The notes under the pieces were generated by a model, which made no database searches, was not told where the DNA came from, and saw only the letters and a program-made list of their open reading frames with translations. A program made the translations under genes and the position numbers. Shown here piece by piece: positions 63,533 through 64,000 of a stretch of DNA of 64,000 nucleotides. Source of the stretch: Mangrovihabitans endophyticus. Lineage in GTDB: Bacteria > Actinomycetota > Actinomycetes > Mycobacteriales > Micromonosporaceae. The DNA is taken from assembly GCF_014646155.1 (NCBI RefSeq), contig NZ_BMMX01000009.1, forward strand, positions 1 to 64,000. Direction: 5' to 3'. Within the stretch, counting starts at the first letter, position 1; each line of letters starts with the position of its first letter.

Positions 63533-63576
63533 CGGCGTGTGGAATGATTCCGGCCTAGTTCAGGTGGAGTCTGTCC

Positions 63577-64000
63577 GTGGCAGATCAGGCTTTCTGTGCG
63601 TCCTGCGGTACGTTGTTGTCGGCCCAGCGAACAGCGAGCCGGAATGCCGCGGCAACCCGGTACTGCTCCAGCGCATGCCGGCAGCGTGCCTACCGTGACC
63701 GCGTCAAGAACGGGCCGTCGCACCCGACGACCCGGGTCATCTATCTGACCAGCTTCGTCGGCCGCACCCGGGAGCTGTCGGAACTGGCCGCCCACCGCGC
63801 CGGGACCCGCATGTTGACCCTCGTCGGACCACCCGGCGTCGGCAAGTCCCGGCTCGCCGCCGAGGTCATCGCCAAGGAGCAGAACCTCAGCCACCGCGAA
63901 TCGGTGATCATGGACCTGAGCTCGGTCCCGGACGGATGCACGACCGCCCGGGCCGTGACCATGCTGCGGGCCTCGGTCCGCCAGGGCTTGGGCGCGGCAC
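63577..64000 (+). CDS. NTP-binding regulator with N-terminal Cys-rich segment (runs off the right edge)
   Basis: The first 141 residues of a longer protein. GTG at 63577 has GGAG seven bases upstream. FCASCGTLL and RYCSSACRQRAYRDR form a CxxC...CxxxC zinc-ribbon-like segment of the kind seen in some actinobacterial regulators. TSFVGRTRELSEL and GPPGVGKSRLA (Walker A) then open a STAND ATPase domain. By architecture this is probably a second LuxR- or SARP-like transcriptional activator; the DNA-binding end is outside the window. The frame stays open to base 64000. Confidence 0.8.
   Translation, partial: MADQAFCASCGTLLSAQRTASRNAAATRYCSSACRQRAYRDRVKNGPSHPTTRVIYLTSFVGRTRELSELAAHRAGTRMLTLVGPPGVGKSRLAAEVIAKEQNLSHRESVIMDLSSVPDGCTTARAVTMLRASVRQGLGAA

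Larger units (their letters stand above)
63246..63576. other. Divergent intergenic region, 331 bases
   Basis: Lies between the hydroxylase and the right-edge regulator. It holds an outward-facing pair of promoter boxes (63301 minus, 63318 plus), a possible 54-codon ORF (63368-63532), and the ribosome site GGAG of the regulator. Confidence 0.55.

Noticed and set aside
1..64000. Transposons, attachment sites, rRNA and tRNA genes
   Set aside because: I found no transposase or integrase reading frame, no tRNA-like cloverleaf and no rRNA sequence; the conversion tracts have no mobile-element ends.

Overview
High-GC actinomycete DNA, probably Micromonosporaceae (Actinoplanes/Micromonospora type). 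The evidence is the base composition, GTG/TTG starts, overlapping operons and two REP-like palindromic mini-elements at the left edge. This placement is inference; no rRNA or tRNA gene is visible.

Layout. (1) 1-5.4 kb is an ordinary chromosomal flank: an S66 carboxypeptidase, a polysaccharide deacetylase, an AidB-type acyl-CoA dehydrogenase coupled to a sulfotransferase, and a stand-alone T4-Pnkp-type 3'-phosphatase domain. (2) 5.4-63.2 kb is a large nonribosomal peptide cluster. It opens with an AraC-type regulator divergent from a five-gene operon (TIR-domain protein, HIT-like protein, gluconate-dehydrogenase subunit-3-like protein, GMC oxidoreductase, class III PLP enzyme). Next come a P450, an alkaline-phosphatase-superfamily enzyme, an APH-type kinase and NRPS1 (C-A-T-C-A-T-C/E-T, last module without an A domain). 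Then follow an HpgT-type aminotransferase, alpha/beta hydrolase, MbtH-like protein, flavin halogenase, dpgA-dpgB-dpgD, an MFS exporter, a cobalamin-type radical SAM enzyme, a HAD phosphatase and NRPS2 (C-A-T-C/E-A-T-C-A-T). An eight-gene minus-strand tailoring operon holds two methyltransferases, two sulfotransferases, a rubrerythrin-like protein, a second B12/radical SAM enzyme, a small protein and a GyrB-ATPase/methyltransferase fusion. NRPS3 (C-A-T-C) follows, then a LuxR-type NTPase regulator and a three-gene operon (DDAH-like hydrolase, second phosphatase-superfamily enzyme, HxE-type Fe/2OG hydroxylase). (3) A second NTPase regulator runs off the right edge.

How it works together. DpgA/B/D and the aminotransferase point to 3,5-dihydroxyphenylglycine, although DpgC is missing. 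The NRPS3 A domain has a Dpg-like pocket by hand reading; the other readable pockets are Thr-like (A1, A5) and Gln-like (A4), with A2 and A3 unassigned. The product should therefore be a roughly heptapeptide, chlorinated and decorated by hydroxylation, methylation and sulfation. No thioesterase domain is present; NRPS3 ends in an intact condensation domain. I do not recognise this combination as a described cluster.

Two results stand out. The first is a gene fusing a complete GyrB-type GHKL ATPase plus transducer, with its QTK loop, to a class I methyltransferase in place of TOPRIM. The second is a bipartite promoter element (GTAAC-type box plus CCGAT box at fixed spacing from a -10 hexamer) in front of nearly every transcription unit from 6.4 to 63.3 kb. 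It defines the cluster limits, supports several start-codon choices, and predicts leaderless transcripts for three genes.
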